Assembly (NCBI RefSeq): GCF_012275375.1
Contig: NZ_JAAZQJ010000013.1
Span: forward strand, 62,001 to 126,000
DNA length: 64,000 nucleotides
From: Dyella sp. SG609
GTDB lineage: Bacteria > Pseudomonadota > Gammaproteobacteria > Xanthomonadales > Rhodanobacteraceae
Direction of reading: 5' to 3'
Shown here: piece by piece, positions 36,716 through 45,837 of the stretch
Numbering within the stretch: position 1 is the stretch's first letter
How the letters are laid out: every line of letters begins with the position of its first letter
Notes under the pieces: model-generated
Seen by the model: the letters and a program-made list of their open reading frames with translations, nothing else
Database searches by the model: none
Told to the model about the DNA's origin: nothing
Made by a program: the position numbers and the translations under genes

Positions 36716-38922
36716 GGGTGTACCTCGCTGGCTGGGTCGGCGTAGAAGATGCCGCGTCCGCTGGTAGCGAAGTACAGGCGGCCGAACATCCGCGGATCGC
36801 CGACGAGCTGACTGATCCGCCCGTAGCGGTGCTCCGCATCGTCGATGCGCTGCCAGCTCTTGCCGTCGTCCAGCGAGCGGAAGATGCCTTGCGCGCCGTG
36901 CAGGCGGCCGGCAAGGAACAGCGTGGGCTTCGGCGAACCCGGCGCCGCCTTGCCGAAGCCGAAGGCATCGACGCCGGTCACGCCGTCGAAGCGCTTGAGC
37001 ACGCGCCCCGTGTCGTCGCCGCGCAGCCATTCGCCTTCGCGGCTGCCGACGTACAGCACGCCCGCTTCATCCGGAGCGGCCTGCACCCGTGTCTGCGCGC
37101 GGCCGCGCGATGCGTCGCCAAGCGCGCCGCCCATCGCGGCGAAGTGCGCACCGCCATCGTGGCTGGCGTACAGCGCACCGCTCATGCGGTCGTAGGCGTA
37201 GAAGCGTCGCGCATCGACACGGTCTGCCAGCACCCGCAAATCGCCGTCCAGGCCATCGATCACCGTCCAACGCTTGCCGAAATCCTGCGTGAGATACACA
37301 TGCTGCGCATGGCGCGGCGCCCATACCACCACGCCGCCATCGGCCGCGATCGCGATGCTTCCCGCGCCCTCGCCTTCGGGCGGCTCGCTCGCGAACGCGC
37401 GCCATTGCCTGCCGCCATCCTCCGACCACGCGGCGCGGATCGCCGCACCGAACGGCTTGCGCAGAAAACCGCTGCGCACGATCAATGCCGGCTTCGCCTG
37501 CGCGAAGTCGATGCTCTCGCCGTTGGCATAACGCGGCGGCGCGGCAAACTGCAGCTGCGCGGTATCCAGCTCGTCGTGACGGTAGCCATCCAGGTCGCCG
37601 ATGGCGCTGAGCAGATGCGCGCCTTCGGGCGGGCTGATCAGGCCCAGCGCCACCGTCTCTTCCAGTCCCTCGTCCTGGAACGACCAATGCACCGTGCCGC
37701 CCCGCTCCACGTTGCGCATGTCGCGCGAAGCCCAGATGCCATAGCCGGTGACGAACAGCACATGGTCCGGGTCGTAAGGGTCGATCTCGATGGAGGCCAG
37801 CCAATGCGGCGTGTGGTCGCGCGTCCAGGTGGCGTTGCCGTGGTCGAACTCGGAGCGCGGAAATACCGGCGCCCAATGCGCACCGCCGTCGGTACTGCGG
37901 AACAGCTCGTCCTTCGGCGCGTAGTGCGCGAACGTCGCGGTCATCAGCACCTTGGGATCGCGCGGATCGACCGCCACCGCGCCCCAGCCGCTCGGCTGGT
38001 CCTTCCACGGCGTGATCCTGGTCCAGCGCGCCGTTGCCGGCTCGAATTTCCACACCGCACCGTCGCTCATCGCATCGGGGCCGGGCTCGTCGCCATAGCT
38101 CAGGTAATACGTACCATCGCCGCCGCGCACCATATGGTTCGGCCGCAGGCCGCTGGGCTGCCCCGCTACGGGCTGCCAGCTGCGGCCAGCATCGTCGGAG
38201 CGGAACAGGCTGGTTTGCTGCGTGGACACGCCGGCATACAGCGTGGGGGTGGGCCGCCCCGGCTTGCCGCTGGCCGGCTCGAACACCACGAAGACGATGC
38301 CGATGGCCTGGCGGCGCCATTTGTTCTCGGCGCTGGCGGAAGGCGAGGTGGCCACGGCGGGAAAGCTTTCCACCTTCGACCAATGCTCACCGTAGTCCTG
38401 GCTGCGCCACAGCCCGGAGTCGCGCGAACCGAGAAACAGCACGCGGCCATCGTGCGGGTCGACCGCCAGGCGTTCGCCATTGCCGCGTCCCAGCTCGTTG
38501 CCGCCCAGCTTGAACGGCAGATCGGCGCGTTCGAAGTGCTTGCCCCGATCGGCAGAACGCAGCACCGCAGCCTGGCCCGCCTGCGGCGTGGTGTAGGTGC
38601 CGGCGGCCAGGTACACGCGCCCGGCGTCCGACGGATCCACCGCCAGGCTGTCGATCCCCAGCAGGTTCTCGTCCTTCGCCTCGATCCAGTCGGTGAGCGA
38701 TACCCAGCGCTTCGCCGCGTCGTCCCAGCGATACGCGCCGCCCACGTCGGTGCGCGCGTAGTACAGCCCCTTTTCGCGCGGATGGAACGCCAGCCCGCTG
38801 ACGAAGCCGCCGCCGCCGATGCGCACGCCGGCATAGCGGTACGGCACGGCCTCCTGCGCATTCGCCGCCAGGGCGAACGCCAGCGCGCACAGCGCCAGCG
38901 CCGCTTTCCAGCCGGGCCGCAT
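36712..38922 (-). CDS. GH74 xyloglucan-specific endo-beta-1,4-glucanase
   Basis: The protein is 736 aa from MRPGWKAALA; the frame extends to an ATG at 38961 that overlaps the receptor stop codon as TGATG, so 13 more residues are possible. The signal peptide is AALALCALAFALAANAQ. The two seven-bladed propellers contain repeated BNR/Asp-box-like turns (RSADRGKHFERA, RSQDYGEHW, RSDDAGRSWQPV, RSTDGGAHWAPV, SEDGGRQWRAF, ASHDGGAHF, RSLDDGKSWQRI). The N-terminal GVRIGGGGFVSGLAFHP and TDVGGAYRWDDAAKRW match GH74. It hydrolyses the xyloglucan backbone outside the cell or in the periplasm. It is the second gene of the operon and ends overlapping the GH35 start. Confidence 0.93.
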   Translation of the reverse strand: MRPGWKAALALCALAFALAANAQEAVPYRYAGVRIGGGGFVSGLAFHPREKGLYYARTDVGGAYRWDDAAKRWVSLTDWIEAKDENLLGIDSLAVDPSDAGRVYLAAGTYTTPQAGQAAVLRSADRGKHFERADLPFKLGGNELGRGNGERLAVDPHDGRVLFLGSRDSGLWRSQDYGEHWSKVESFPAVATSPSASAENKWRRQAIGIVFVVFEPASGKPGRPTPTLYAGVSTQQTSLFRSDDAGRSWQPVAGQPSGLRPNHMVRGGDGTYYLSYGDEPGPDAMSDGAVWKFEPATARWTRITPWKDQPSGWGAVAVDPRDPKVLMTATFAHYAPKDELFRSTDGGAHWAPVFPRSEFDHGNATWTRDHTPHWLASIEIDPYDPDHVLFVTGYGIWASRDMRNVERGGTVHWSFQDEGLEETVALGLISPPEGAHLLSAIGDLDGYRHDELDTAQLQFAAPPRYANGESIDFAQAKPALIVRSGFLRKPFGAAIRAAWSEDGGRQWRAFASEPPEGEGAGSIAIAADGGVVVWAPRHAQHVYLTQDFGKRWTVIDGLDGDLRVLADRVDARRFYAYDRMSGALYASHDGGAHFAAMGGALGDASRGRAQTRVQAAPDEAGVLYVGSREGEWLRGDDTGRVLKRFDGVTGVDAFGFGKAAPGSPKPTLFLAGRLHGAQGIFRSLDDGKSWQRIDDAEHRYGRISQLVGDPRMFGRLYFATSGRGIFYADPASEVHP

Positions 38923-38960
38923 GAGGCGGCCCCCGTCGCCTTTCCCCGCGTAGCCCGCCA

Positions 38961-41927
38961 TCAGAACGTCGCGCGCACCACCAGCTCGTAGCGGCGGTCG
39001 TTGACGAACCAGCCGCGGTTGTACAGGCGGTGGTCGATCGTGCCGTCGGCGTAGCTGGTCGGGCCCATCAGGACCTTGGTGGTGGAGTTGGTGAGGTTAT
39101 TGGTCTGCAGGCCCACCTGCACGTTCTTGTTGAGGCGGTACATGATCGAGCCGTCGAGCTGGCCGTAGTCGTCCGACCAGGTCGGCAGCTTGGTGGCCAC
39201 GTCGCTGGCGGTCAGCAGGTAGCGCGAGCGCCAGTTCCAGGCCAGGCGCATCGACCAGTTGCCCAATTCGTACATGCCGACCAGGTTGTAGCTGCGCTTG
39301 GACAAGCCTTCCAGCGGCAGCGCCACGCCGGTGACGGTGACGTTGGAGTACGGATCGGTGGCGCTGTTGGTGCCGCCCTTGCTGTCGACGTAGGTGAAGT
39401 TGGCCTGCACGCCGAAGCCCTTCAGCCAGCCCGGCAGGAAGTCGAAGAACTGCTGGTAGCCGAGTTCGCCGCCGCGGATCTTGCCCCTGCTCATGTTGTA
39501 CGGGCGGGTCACCTCGAACGGCTGGCCGCTGTAGGTCTCGGTGCGCGTCTGGTTGGAGATGTAGTCGTGCACGTCCTTGTAGAACAAGGTGGCGTACAGC
39601 TGGCCGGTGGGCGCGAAATACCATTCCAGCGCGGTGTCGTACTGGTTGGCGCGCATCGGCTTGAGGTCCGGATTGCCGGCCGAGCCGGTCCACTTGGTCA
39701 CCGCGGTGTTGTCCGAGGTAAGCGTGGCGCCCATCTGCAGGTACGGCTGCAGCTGGGTGAAGTCCGGGCGGGTCATGGCCCGGGAGGCGGCCAGTCGCCA
39801 TTGCAGGCTGTCGGTGAACTTGAAGCGCAGGTTGAAGCTGGGCAGCGCGTTCTTGTAGTGCCCGTTGGAGTTCAGCGGGAAATACTGGCCGTGGTACAGG
39901 GCCATCAGGCTGGGGTCGACGCCGCTGGTGGTGAGGTCCGGATACTGGCCGTAGCCGTTCGCCGCCACGTCGGTGCGCACCAGGCGGATGCCCACGTTGC
40001 CGTCCACCGGCACGCCGAGCGCATCGTCGCTGCCAAAGTACAGCACGCCATACGCGGACTTGGTCTTCTCGCTCTGATCGTTGACGTCCTGCTTGCGATA
40101 GATATCGCGCGGCGCCCAGCCCGTGGGCGAGCCGAACGAATGCAGCTGCTGATAGGCGTAGTGATAGTCGCGCACCAGCTTGTCGCTGGGGAAGTACAGC
40201 TGCGGCGGCATGCTGGCGTTGCCGCGGAAGAAGTTCGAATACGTGTACAGCGAGGACATGCCCGGCAGATACGTGGCCAGGTCGGCCAGCCCGCTCGGAC
40301 TGTCGATGGCGGCCCAGTTGTCGGACACCACGCCCCAGTTGTAGCCGTTGTTCTTGTTCAACTCGCTGCGGCTGGTGGCGCGCACGCCGAATTTCACGTA
40401 GCGCAGCCATTTGCTGTCCTCGAAGTTGTATTCGAGGTCCAGCCGCAGGGCGCGCTCCAGTCCCTTGTTCCGCTCGTGGTGATCCATCGCCGCGCTCCAG
40501 AAGTAATTCGCCGGATTGCTGGCGTAGGAGGCGGGGTCGGAGGTGATGGTCGGCTTCGATCCGGTGGGCACGTTCAGGGTGACGCCCGGCAGGTAGGTGG
40601 CGTCGAACACGGTGAAGTCCAGCGACTGGCTGGTCGACTTGACGAACTGCGCATCGGCGTACAGCACCATCTGGTCGTTGATGTTGTACTTGAGGCTGTT
40701 GGACCAGTCGGTGGTGATGGTGCGCTGCGTCGCATAGCGGCGGTCGGCCATGAAGCGCACGCCATCGGTGGTCAGGTTTCCGCGCCACGAATCGGACGCC
40801 AGCGTGCCGCTCTGGAACACACCGTTGCTGTCGTAGTTGAAGGTGCCGCCGTCGGCCGGATGCACGTTGTTGCTGCTGTCGTTGAAGATGCCGCCGAACT
40901 CGTCCCACTGCATGCGGTAGTCCGAGCGCAGCACCTGGCTGGTCAGCTCCAGGTCCTTGGTCGGGCGCCACTGCAGCGCGCCGGCCAGGCCGATGCGGCG
41001 GCGCTGGAAATCCAGCGTGCGCCAGTCGGCGCCGCCGGGCACATAGACGTTGGCGAAGTTGGTGCCCTTGAGCACGGCGTCGTCGTTGCGCTTGACGTAG
41101 GGCTCCATCTGGATGCCGTCCGAGCGCGTGGCCAGCTCGGAGAAGGCCACGTCGAACAGCGCGCCGAACTCGCCATGATTCTCGGTCTTCCACACATTGC
41201 TGTAGAGGAACGAGGCCGACGGCTTGCTCTTCTTGGCGAAATCGCCTTCGTTGACGCCGCCGGTGAAACCGATCACCCGCCCCGGCGAGTCGAACGGCAG
41301 CCGCGTGCGCAGGTTCACCGTGCCGCCGATGCCGCCTTCGATGATCTCGGCGGAGGGATTCTTGTACACGTCCACGCCGGCCATCAGCTCGGCCGGCACG
41401 TCCTCGAAGCTGAGGCCGCGGCCGGAGTTGGCGCTGAATACGTCGCGCCCGTTCAGTTCGCCGCGCACCTGGGTCAGGCCGCGGATCATCACGCCGCTGC
41501 CTTCGGCGGAGAAGTGGTCCGGGTCGTTGCGCGCCATGAAGTGGTCGATGGTGACGCCGCTGATGCGCTGCAGGGTCTCGGTGACGCTGCGGTCGGGCAA
41601 GGCGCCGATGTCCACCGCGGTGACGGAGTCGACGATCTGGTCGGCGTTCTGCTTGATCTGCTGGGCCGACTGCAGGCTGGCACGCACGCCGGTGACGGTG
41701 ACGCCGGCCAGTTCCTGCACGGACTTGTCGTCTTTCTTGCCGTCCTTCTTGGACTTGGCCGGTTCGCCGGGCTTGGCGGGGGCGCCGTTGTCCTGCGCGG
41801 GCGGGGTCTGTTGCGCCGAGGCGGCGCCGCCGTACAGCAGGGCTACGGCGATGGCGGCGGCCATGGCGAGGCGCGCAGGTGCCTTGGACGGGTGGCGCGA
41901 GGCCCCGCCATGCAATCTTTCGATCAT
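38961..41927 (-). CDS. TonB-dependent receptor of the xyloglucan locus
   Basis: The protein is 988 aa from MIERLHGGAS, with GGGGAG ten bases upstream. After a signal peptide (AIAVALLYGGAASAQ) and a Lys/Pro-rich spacer, the plug has VQELAGVTVTGVRASLQSAQQIKQNADQIVDSVTAVDIG, DRSVTETLQRISGVTI, GVMIRGLTQVRGELNGRD and GIGGTVNLRTRLP. This is the long, carbohydrate-type receptor subfamily common in Xanthomonadales. The barrel ends in YELVVRATF. As first gene of the operon with GH74, GH35 and GH31 it most likely imports xyloglucan oligosaccharides across the outer membrane. An operator is not recognised; upstream lies 800 bp of repeats and a short AT-rich stretch (about 42078-42100). Confidence 0.93.
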   Translation of the reverse strand: MIERLHGGASRHPSKAPARLAMAAAIAVALLYGGAASAQQTPPAQDNGAPAKPGEPAKSKKDGKKDDKSVQELAGVTVTGVRASLQSAQQIKQNADQIVDSVTAVDIGALPDRSVTETLQRISGVTIDHFMARNDPDHFSAEGSGVMIRGLTQVRGELNGRDVFSANSGRGLSFEDVPAELMAGVDVYKNPSAEIIEGGIGGTVNLRTRLPFDSPGRVIGFTGGVNEGDFAKKSKPSASFLYSNVWKTENHGEFGALFDVAFSELATRSDGIQMEPYVKRNDDAVLKGTNFANVYVPGGADWRTLDFQRRRIGLAGALQWRPTKDLELTSQVLRSDYRMQWDEFGGIFNDSSNNVHPADGGTFNYDSNGVFQSGTLASDSWRGNLTTDGVRFMADRRYATQRTITTDWSNSLKYNINDQMVLYADAQFVKSTSQSLDFTVFDATYLPGVTLNVPTGSKPTITSDPASYASNPANYFWSAAMDHHERNKGLERALRLDLEYNFEDSKWLRYVKFGVRATSRSELNKNNGYNWGVVSDNWAAIDSPSGLADLATYLPGMSSLYTYSNFFRGNASMPPQLYFPSDKLVRDYHYAYQQLHSFGSPTGWAPRDIYRKQDVNDQSEKTKSAYGVLYFGSDDALGVPVDGNVGIRLVRTDVAANGYGQYPDLTTSGVDPSLMALYHGQYFPLNSNGHYKNALPSFNLRFKFTDSLQWRLAASRAMTRPDFTQLQPYLQMGATLTSDNTAVTKWTGSAGNPDLKPMRANQYDTALEWYFAPTGQLYATLFYKDVHDYISNQTRTETYSGQPFEVTRPYNMSRGKIRGGELGYQQFFDFLPGWLKGFGVQANFTYVDSKGGTNSATDPYSNVTVTGVALPLEGLSKRSYNLVGMYELGNWSMRLAWNWRSRYLLTASDVATKLPTWSDDYGQLDGSIMYRLNKNVQVGLQTNNLTNSTTKVLMGPTSYADGTIDHRLYNRGWFVNDRRYELVVRATF

Positions 41928-42179
41928 GGTCGTTCGACTCCCCAACAGATTTTTTGTGTCCGTGGACGTTTGTCCGGCGGATGTACGCATGCCTCGGCCG
42001 ATTTCCCCTATCGGTGGCTGGGTGGCAGCCGTGCCGGGGTGCGGTGGGTCGCATGCTGGGATGGGGGAGCGCTGCGCACAATTACGAAATTGAAATTTGG
42101 GGGTAATGTTTCTTCGTTTGCGGTTGCCACATGGATCGAGGCAAATGGCGTCGTTTCGGGGGAGGGGGTGGCGGCTTGG

Positions 42180-42425
42180 CCGCTTATGCAGCGGGCATTT
42201 GGGGCGCCTGCTCCTTGCTCGTCATCCCGGCGTAGGCCGGGATCCAGTGGCGTTATCGCCTGGTTTTCGCGTTATCGCGAACGGGCCGCTTATGCAGCGG
42301 GCATTTCGGACGCCTGCTCCTTGCTCGTCATCCCGGCGTAGGCCGGGATCCAGTGGCGGTATCGCCTGGTTTTCGCGTTATCGCGAACGGGCCGCTTATG
42401 CAGCGGGCATTTCGGACGCCTGCCG
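42180..42425. repeat. 106-bp tandem repeat, about 2.3 copies
   Basis: Units begin CCGCTTATGCAGCGGGC at 42180, 42286 and 42392, exactly 106 bp apart. Each full unit includes CCGCT/AGCGG and the hairpin GTCATCCCGGCGTAGGCCGG continuing GATCCAG (42221-42247 and 42327-42353). The unit copies differ at only a few bases, suggesting recent duplication. Confidence 0.9.
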
Positions 42426-42433
42426 GCGCCCGA

Positions 42434-42469
42434 GTCACTTTCTCTTTGCTGGCCCAAAGAGAAAGTAAC
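42434..42469. repeat. Hairpin GTCACTTTCTCTTTG / CAAAGAGAAAGTAAC
   Basis: Near-perfect 15-bp arms with a 6-nt loop, related in sequence to the hairpin at 14823-14858. Both follow dispersed palindromes, so they look like parts of one composite repeat family. Confidence 0.8.
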
Positions 42470-42671
42470 CAAAGAGAGAATGGCCTAAGAGCCACTGCTC
42501 GCGACGCAACTAGAAGGAGCAGTGAGCGGCTGCGGTAACTTGATTAACCTGGGTCTACACGAAACCACAGTGCGTTTACGTAGCGGGTGCTTCAACGTGC
42601 CGTGGCGAAGAGGATATTCAAGGACTGGTGCCAGCTTCTGCTCTTCGTTCCTGCATGCCTCACGACTTCAC

Positions 42672-42694
42672 CCCTCTCCCCTCCGGGGAGAGGG
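42672..42694. repeat. CCCTCTCCCC/GGGGAGAGGG palindrome (opposite orientation)
   Basis: Perfect 10-bp arms, loop TCC, followed by CAGGGTGAGGGG. It lies 55 bp beyond the 3' end of the CoA-transferase gene and could stop transcription of the locus. Confidence 0.85.
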
Positions 42695-42748
42695 CAGGGT
42701 GAGGGGCCGGGGCTCGCCATGACGTGGCTATGAAGCGAGCTTTCTTGC

Positions 42749-43903
42749 TTAAGACTTGCGCTTTATTTCATCCGTATGCTGCCCGAGCATCGGTGCGGCG
42801 AAGGGCGGGGGGCCGGGGGTGCGGCTGAATTTGATGGATTGGGCGACGCCGTGATAGCGGCCGACCACGGGGTGTTCGATGGTGCCGACGATGCCTTCGG
42901 CCAGTACCTGGGGGTGTTCGAACATGTCTTCGATGCGGCGGGCGGCGGCGCTGGGGACTTCGTCGCCGAACAGGGCTTCCCAGGCCGGGGCGGTGCGGGT
43001 CGCCAGGGCCTGGTGCAATTGCGGGAGGATTTCGCTGGCGTGTTCGGCGCGCTTGCGCACGGTGTCGTAGCGGGGGTTGTCGGCCAGGGCGTGCAGGCCG
43101 GTTTTCTCGCATAGCGCGCGCCAGAAGCGCGGCGTGTTGGCGGAGATATAGATGTGGCCGTCGGCGGTGGGATGGATGCCGGTGACGCCGCCGGAGCGCA
43201 TGTCGCGGCCGATATCCAGGGCCTCGCCCTCGGCCCAGATCAGGCGGGCGGACTGCATGGTCAGCGCGGCGCGCAGCAGCGAGACGCCGACGAACTGGCC
43301 CAGGCCGCTGCGTTCGCGTTCGTACAGCGCGGAAGAAACGCCCGCGGCGAGCAGCGCGGCGGCGTAGTAGTCGACCACCGAGCCGTAGATGATCTCCGGC
43401 GGACCGCCGCGCTTGCCTTGCAGCGCGCACATGCCGGTCATGGTCTGCAGCACCTGGTCGTAGCCGGCCTTGTCGCGCATCGGGCCGGTCTCGCCATAAC
43501 CGGTGACGGCGCAGTAGATCAGGCGCGGGTTGATGGCGCCGAGCTGGTCGAAATCGATGCCCAGCCGCCTGGGCACGCTGGGGCGGAAGTTGTGCACCAG
43601 CACGTCGGCGTCGCGCACCAGGCGCAGCAGCACGGCGTGGTCGGCGGGGTCTTTCAGGTCCAGCACCATGCCGCGCTTGCTGCGGTTCACGCCGAGGAAG
43701 GCGCGGCTTTCGGTGGGCAGCGTCGACGGATACTGGCGCAGGTTGTCGCCGCCCGGCGGTTCGATCTTCAGCACGTCCGCGCCTTGGTCGGCGAGCAGGG
43801 TGCAGGCGTAAGGGCCGGCGATATACGCGCTCAGGTCGAGCACGCGGATGCCATGCAGGGGACCGCGCGCCGCGCCGGCCGGATCAGGTGGAGTGCTTTC
43901 CAT
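42749..43903 (-). CDS. CaiB/BaiF-family CoA-transferase (class III)
   Basis: The protein is 384 aa. N-terminal GIRVLDLSAYIAGPYACTLLADQGADVLKIEPPGGDNLR and RSKRGMVLDLKDP, followed by DVLVHNFRPSVPRRLGID and GYGETGPMRDKAGYDQVLQTMTG with the catalytic Asp (KAGYD), are the family's core. The C-terminal EMFEHPQV-type block (RIEDMFEHPQVLAEGIVGTI) is also present. Class III enzymes move CoA between carboxylic acids without a ping-pong intermediate; the acid here is unknown. It is the last gene of the second carbohydrate locus, 109 bp after the GH127 gene. With the CitE-like lyase at 56311 it could form an acid activation and acyl-CoA cleavage route. Confidence 0.9.
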   Translation of the reverse strand: MESTPPDPAGAARGPLHGIRVLDLSAYIAGPYACTLLADQGADVLKIEPPGGDNLRQYPSTLPTESRAFLGVNRSKRGMVLDLKDPADHAVLLRLVRDADVLVHNFRPSVPRRLGIDFDQLGAINPRLIYCAVTGYGETGPMRDKAGYDQVLQTMTGMCALQGKRGGPPEIIYGSVVDYYAAALLAAGVSSALYERERSGLGQFVGVSLLRAALTMQSARLIWAEGEALDIGRDMRSGGVTGIHPTADGHIYISANTPRFWRALCEKTGLHALADNPRYDTVRKRAEHASEILPQLHQALATRTAPAWEALFGDEVPSAAARRIEDMFEHPQVLAEGIVGTIEHPVVGRYHGVAQSIKFSRTPGPPPFAAPMLGQHTDEIKRKS

Positions 43904-44011
43904 ACGCCGCGAGTCCGCGTGATTCCTGGTGTCGTGTCGCCGCTACTTTGCGCCGGGGCCGCGCGTGGAAACAGGCGCGCCCGATATGTTCTGTCAGCAC
44001 GATCGCTTGCT

Positions 44012-45835
44012 TCACCGCAGGGACTCCGGCGCGAGCTGCATCCAGGTGAGCCGCCAGGCGCCGTCGGCGCGGCCGCCCGCGCGGTAGTACGGCTCGAAGC
44101 GCAGCGGTGCGCGCTGCAGCGGGCGCAGTTCCAGCAGCGGCGCGGCATCGCCTTCCTCCGGCGGCAGCACGGTGAGCCAGTCGGTGGGGTCGCTGGTGGG
44201 CAGGCGCAGCGTTTCCTCGGTCTTGAAGCCGTCGATCAGGCTGGTGGCGTAGACCAGCGGGCCGCGCGTAAGGCCCAGGTATTCGAAACGCAGCACCTGC
44301 TGCAGCACCGGCTCGCCGTCGGGCGCGCGCGACTCCTGCACATTGCGGTTGACGGCGCGGTGGACGCGCGCGGCCATGGGGAAATCCAGCATCACTTCGT
44401 CGCCGTCCTGCCATTCGCGCTCGATGGCGGCGTAGCTTCCAGGCGCGGCGGCGATGGATTCGCCGCCGACGCGGACCCTGGCGCCTTCGGCCCAGGAAGG
44501 CATGCGCAGTTTCAGCCGGAAGCGGGCGGACGACGGCATGCGCAAACGGAGGGTCACGCCACCGTGAAAGGGGTAGGCGGTGCGTTGTTCCAAAATGACC
44601 TTGCCGGCACCGGGCCAGTCGAACGAAGCGCTGCCGGGGCCGTAGATGTTCACCGCCACGCCATGCGCATCGCCCGCATACGCCACGCCGGGCAGTTCCT
44701 CTAATGCCATCGCGCCGCTGGACTTGCAGCAGCGCCAGTAGGTGGTGTGCACGCGCCGGCCGTTGGGGAAGACGTAGTAGCACCAGTCCTCGCCATTGGG
44801 CGCCTGCGCGCCGAGCAGGTCGTTGTAGGCGGTGCGCTCGATTTCCTCGGCGTACTTCGGATCGCCTTCGATCGACAGCAGCTCGCGGTTGAGCTGGATC
44901 CACGCCAGGCTGGAACAGGTTTCGACATAGCCATACGGGCTGAACGCACCCGGCGCGTTGAACACCTCGCGCGAACGATGCGCCACGCCGCCCCAGGGGC
45001 CGCCGCCCAGCGTCAGGTGGTGCGTGCGGATGCTGGTCCACATGCGCTGCAGTGCATCGCGATACGCCGCCTCGCCGGTGGCCTTGTACAGCTTGGCCAG
45101 GCCGACCAGATTCCACGCCAGCTGGTACGCCTTGCCGGTGGCGATCTCCGCCGCATCGGCGCCGGCCTGGATGCGCGGCAGCAGCGCCAGGTCGCGATGG
45201 GCATTGGCTTGCGCCAGCACCCGCTTCGCCAGCTCCAGGTAGCGCGCCTCGCCGGTGGCGGCATGCAGCTCCATCGCCGGATCGAGCAGCACCGTCGCCG
45301 AAAGGCCGAAGTGATTGCCCAGTTCGGTGATGTCGATGCCGCCTTCGGTCAGCGTGTGCCAGCACAGGTCGCCGATGCGCCGCGCGGCATCGAGCCAGCG
45401 CGGCTCGGCGAAATGCCGGTGCGCTTCCAGCAGGCCGAGAACCAGATAGGCATGCGTCCAGATATCCCAGGTGCGCACGCTGGGCTCGCCGTTCCAGCTC
45501 GGCGGCTTGGGTGGCTGCGGGCGCATGAAGCGGCGCTCCGGCGCATAGGTGCCGAGGTAGCCGTCCGGCTCCTGCACCGACACCAGGAAATCGGCGACGC
45601 GGTGCAGGCGCGCGGTCAGCTCCGCATCGCCGCTGCGCGCCGCGGCCTTGGCGGTGGCGTAGAGCCACTTGCCGGCGTGCTCGCCATACCAGTCGCCCTC
45701 GGTGTTCCGTTCGCGCCGCTCGGGCGCGAATAGGGCGATGGCGGGGCTGTGTTCGTCAATGATGAAATGCGACAGGCGGCCACGCGCATTCGCGGTCAGC
45801 GCTTCGCCGAGCAGACCCTCCAGATGCACGGCCAT
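44012..45835 (-). CDS. GH127-family glycoside hydrolase (beta-L-arabinofuranosidase-type)
   Basis: The protein is 607 aa. The ATG follows the upstream gene's stop codon by 2 bp. It is an (alpha/alpha) barrel protein of the former DUF1680 family: GDWYGEHAGKWLYATAKAA, VQEPDGYLGTY, WDIWTHAYLVLGLLEAHRHF, GHFGLSATVLLDP-type (NHFGLSATVLLDPAMEL), ETCSSLAWIQLNREL, and the cysteine-rich active-site loop TYWRCCKSSGAM, where GH127 enzymes use Cys as nucleophile with Zn. The usual CCPPN continuation is replaced by CCKSSG. No signal peptide is visible, so it should act in the cytoplasm on imported oligosaccharides. Known activities include beta-L-arabinofuranosidase, and a relative that cleaves aceric acid from rhamnogalacturonan II. 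Specificity is not determinable here. Confidence 0.88.
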   Translation of the reverse strand: MAVHLEGLLGEALTANARGRLSHFIIDEHSPAIALFAPERRERNTEGDWYGEHAGKWLYATAKAAARSGDAELTARLHRVADFLVSVQEPDGYLGTYAPERRFMRPQPPKPPSWNGEPSVRTWDIWTHAYLVLGLLEAHRHFAEPRWLDAARRIGDLCWHTLTEGGIDITELGNHFGLSATVLLDPAMELHAATGEARYLELAKRVLAQANAHRDLALLPRIQAGADAAEIATGKAYQLAWNLVGLAKLYKATGEAAYRDALQRMWTSIRTHHLTLGGGPWGGVAHRSREVFNAPGAFSPYGYVETCSSLAWIQLNRELLSIEGDPKYAEEIERTAYNDLLGAQAPNGEDWCYYVFPNGRRVHTTYWRCCKSSGAMALEELPGVAYAGDAHGVAVNIYGPGSASFDWPGAGKVILEQRTAYPFHGGVTLRLRMPSSARFRLKLRMPSWAEGARVRVGGESIAAAPGSYAAIEREWQDGDEVMLDFPMAARVHRAVNRNVQESRAPDGEPVLQQVLRFEYLGLTRGPLVYATSLIDGFKTEETLRLPTSDPTDWLTVLPPEEGDAAPLLELRPLQRAPLRFEPYYRAGGRADGAWRLTWMQLAPESLR

Positions 45836-45837
45836 GC

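Larger units (their letters stand above)
41928..42748. other. Gene-free stretch: receptor promoter side, tandem repeat and palindromes
   Basis: These 821 bp hold no credible gene. Next to the receptor start there is a short AT-rich segment (about 42078-42112, including AAATTGAAATTT) that may contain its promoter. Then come the 106-bp tandem repeat (42180-42425), the hairpin at 42434-42469 and the CCCTCTCCCC palindrome at 42672-42694. A 66-codon frame at 42522-42722 ends in translated palindrome and is rejected. Confidence 0.7.

Noticed and set aside
39030-42341. 1103-codon plus-strand frame opposite the xyloglucan receptor
   Set aside because: High-GC antisense shadow with no ribosome-binding site; the receptor on the other strand is certain.
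42180-42425. Short tandem repeat considered as a CRISPR array
   Set aside because: The whole 106-bp unit is repeated with no unique spacers and no cas genes are nearby.
42522-42722. 66-codon frame
   Set aside because: Its C-terminus is the translated CCCTCTCCCC palindrome and it lacks a ribosome-binding site.
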